In this document: in pieces, positions 37,775 to 38,346 of the stretch
Layout of the letters: the number at the start of each line of letters is the position of its first letter
Position numbering within the stretch: position 1 is the first letter of the stretch
IMG/VR virus record: IMGVR_UViG_3300025424_000022
Location: 1 to 38,346 of that record
DNA length: 38,346 bases
Reading direction: 5' to 3' (one strand)
From: a virus
Position numbers and translations under genes: made by a program
Notes under the pieces: generated by a model
Databases searched by the model: none
What the model was told of the DNA's origin: nothing
What the model saw: the letters and a program-made list of their open reading frames with translations, nothing else

Positions 37775-37804
37775 ATTATAATCACTGTTCAAGAAAAATA
37801 TCAA
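37775..37804 (-). promoter_or_regulatory. Sigma70-like promoter of the homing endonuclease
   Basis: Minus strand TTGATA (37804-37799), 18-base spacer, TATAAT (37780-37775), then five bases to the ATG at 37769. No ribosome-binding site is visible, so the mRNA may be leaderless. Confidence 0.5.
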
Positions 37805-37881
37805 TATATATATTGACTGAATAGTTCAATTAATTTATGACCACCTAGTTATAATTTTTCATGAAACAATTAGAAAACGGC

Positions 37882-37889
37882 CATAAATA
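37882..37889 (+). promoter_or_regulatory. T4-type late promoter CATAAATA
   Basis: CATAAATA, 41 bases before the ATG at 37931. It is identical to the octamer before the sheath gene. Confidence 0.55.
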
Positions 37890-37930
37890 AACTTATACTT
37901 ATTGTAGTATAGAGAAACAAAGGTCATTTA

Positions 37931-38346
37931 ATGGTTTCAACTTTATTCAGCAAATATAAAGACAATTTTGCTAAATCTAAAACAGAAGAATTGTCAATTG
38001 ATGATTACTTGGTATTATGTAAAAAAGATCCATTAGCATATGCATCCGCCGCAGAGCGAATGTTGTCTGCGATAGGAGAACCCGAATTGCTAGACTCCAG
38101 TAAAGATGCGCGCCTAAGTCGTATTTTCCAAAATCGAGCAGTTAGAATTTATCCTAGTTTTAGTGAATTTTATGGCATGGAAGAAACTGTAGAAAAAATT
38201 GTTTCGTTTTTTCGGCATGCAGCACAGGGTCTTGAAGAACGTAAACAAGTTTTATATTTGCTGGGGCCTGTGGGAGGCGGGAAATCCAGCCTGGCTGAAC
38301 ATGTTAAAAAACTAATGGAAAAGAATCCAGTCTATTGTTTGACTTA
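37931..38346 (+). CDS. PrkA-type serine protein kinase, 5' part
   Basis: 138 codons are visible before the window ends. PrkA proteins join an AAA-type ATPase domain to a kinase-like C-terminal domain. The visible part is a close pattern match: A-A-E-R-M-L-S-A-I-G-E-P-E, L-S-R-I-F-Q-N-R, F-Y-G-M-E-E-T, F-F-R-H-A-A-Q-G-L-E-E and Walker A L-G-P-V-G-G-G-K-S-S. The start has AAAGG seven bases upstream. In bacteria prkA is usually grouped with yeaH and spoVR; whether these follow here cannot be seen. It is unusual but plausible cargo for a large phage. Confidence 0.85.
   Translation, partial: MVSTLFSKYKDNFAKSKTEELSIDDYLVLCKKDPLAYASAAERMLSAIGEPELLDSSKDARLSRIFQNRAVRIYPSFSEFYGMEETVEKIVSFFRHAAQGLEERKQVLYLLGPVGGGKSSLAEHVKKLMEKNPVYCLT

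Overview
This window looks like part of a large tailed bacteriophage genome of the T4-like (contractile-tail) type. The marker genes are a gp45-type sliding clamp, a split family-B (gp43-type) DNA polymerase, a DsbA-like protein, a deoxynucleotide kinase, a PhoH ATPase, a very long tail sheath protein, virion-type proteins and matches to the T4 late promoter (TATAAATA). DNA is AT-rich, genes overlap by a few bases, and there are no rRNA genes and no recognisable tRNA genes. The host cannot be named from the sequence.

Layout. (1) 1-2940: the end of an unidentified plus-strand gene, one stray member of a small paralogous family, then a minus-strand run of small unknown genes that looks richer in GC. 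(2) 2944-5511: a minus-strand array of 11 tandem small paralogs behind a conserved unknown gene. (3) 5666-6786: folE (GTP cyclohydrolase I) and a partner gene on the plus strand. (4) 6847-13193: a second minus-strand array of 14 paralogs, transcribed behind a glycosyltransferase and a TGT/DpdA-like transglycosylase. (5) 13253-15553: another paralog, a QueD-like protein, small genes and a MazG-like gene. (6) 15716-20451: the replication block with clamp, small gene, DNA polymerase split in two and carrying a mini-intein in its catalytic motif, and DsbA-like gene. (7) 20504-27980: a late block of virion proteins, including five consecutive genes with a shared N-terminal tag that resembles a capsid-targeting sequence. 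(8) 27993-31996: phoH, peptidyl-tRNA hydrolase, a DUF2786-type gene, a SLOG-type gene and a dNMP kinase. (9) 32112-38346: tail sheath, a homing endonuclease on the opposite strand, and the start of a PrkA-type kinase gene.

The most striking content is the paralog family: 27 recognisable copies plus one remnant, usually 61-112 residues. Both ends are conserved (an N-terminal W-x-N-F-like motif, a middle Y-N-A motif and a C-terminal F-E-S-E-A-D-K-L-E-F-type motif) and the middle is highly variable. The bases that encode the last residues of one copy also supply the start codon or ribosome-binding site of the next. Four copies are visibly broken, so the repertoire appears to be turning over.

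A second theme is DNA or RNA modification. folE, a QueD-like T-fold gene, the DpdA-like transglycosylase and a GT4-like glycosyltransferase are interleaved with the paralogs. Together they suggest that the phage makes a 7-deazaguanine base, inserts it into nucleic acid and possibly glycosylates it. Other pathway genes (queE, queC) are not in this window. All functions below are read from sequence motifs alone and no database search was run.
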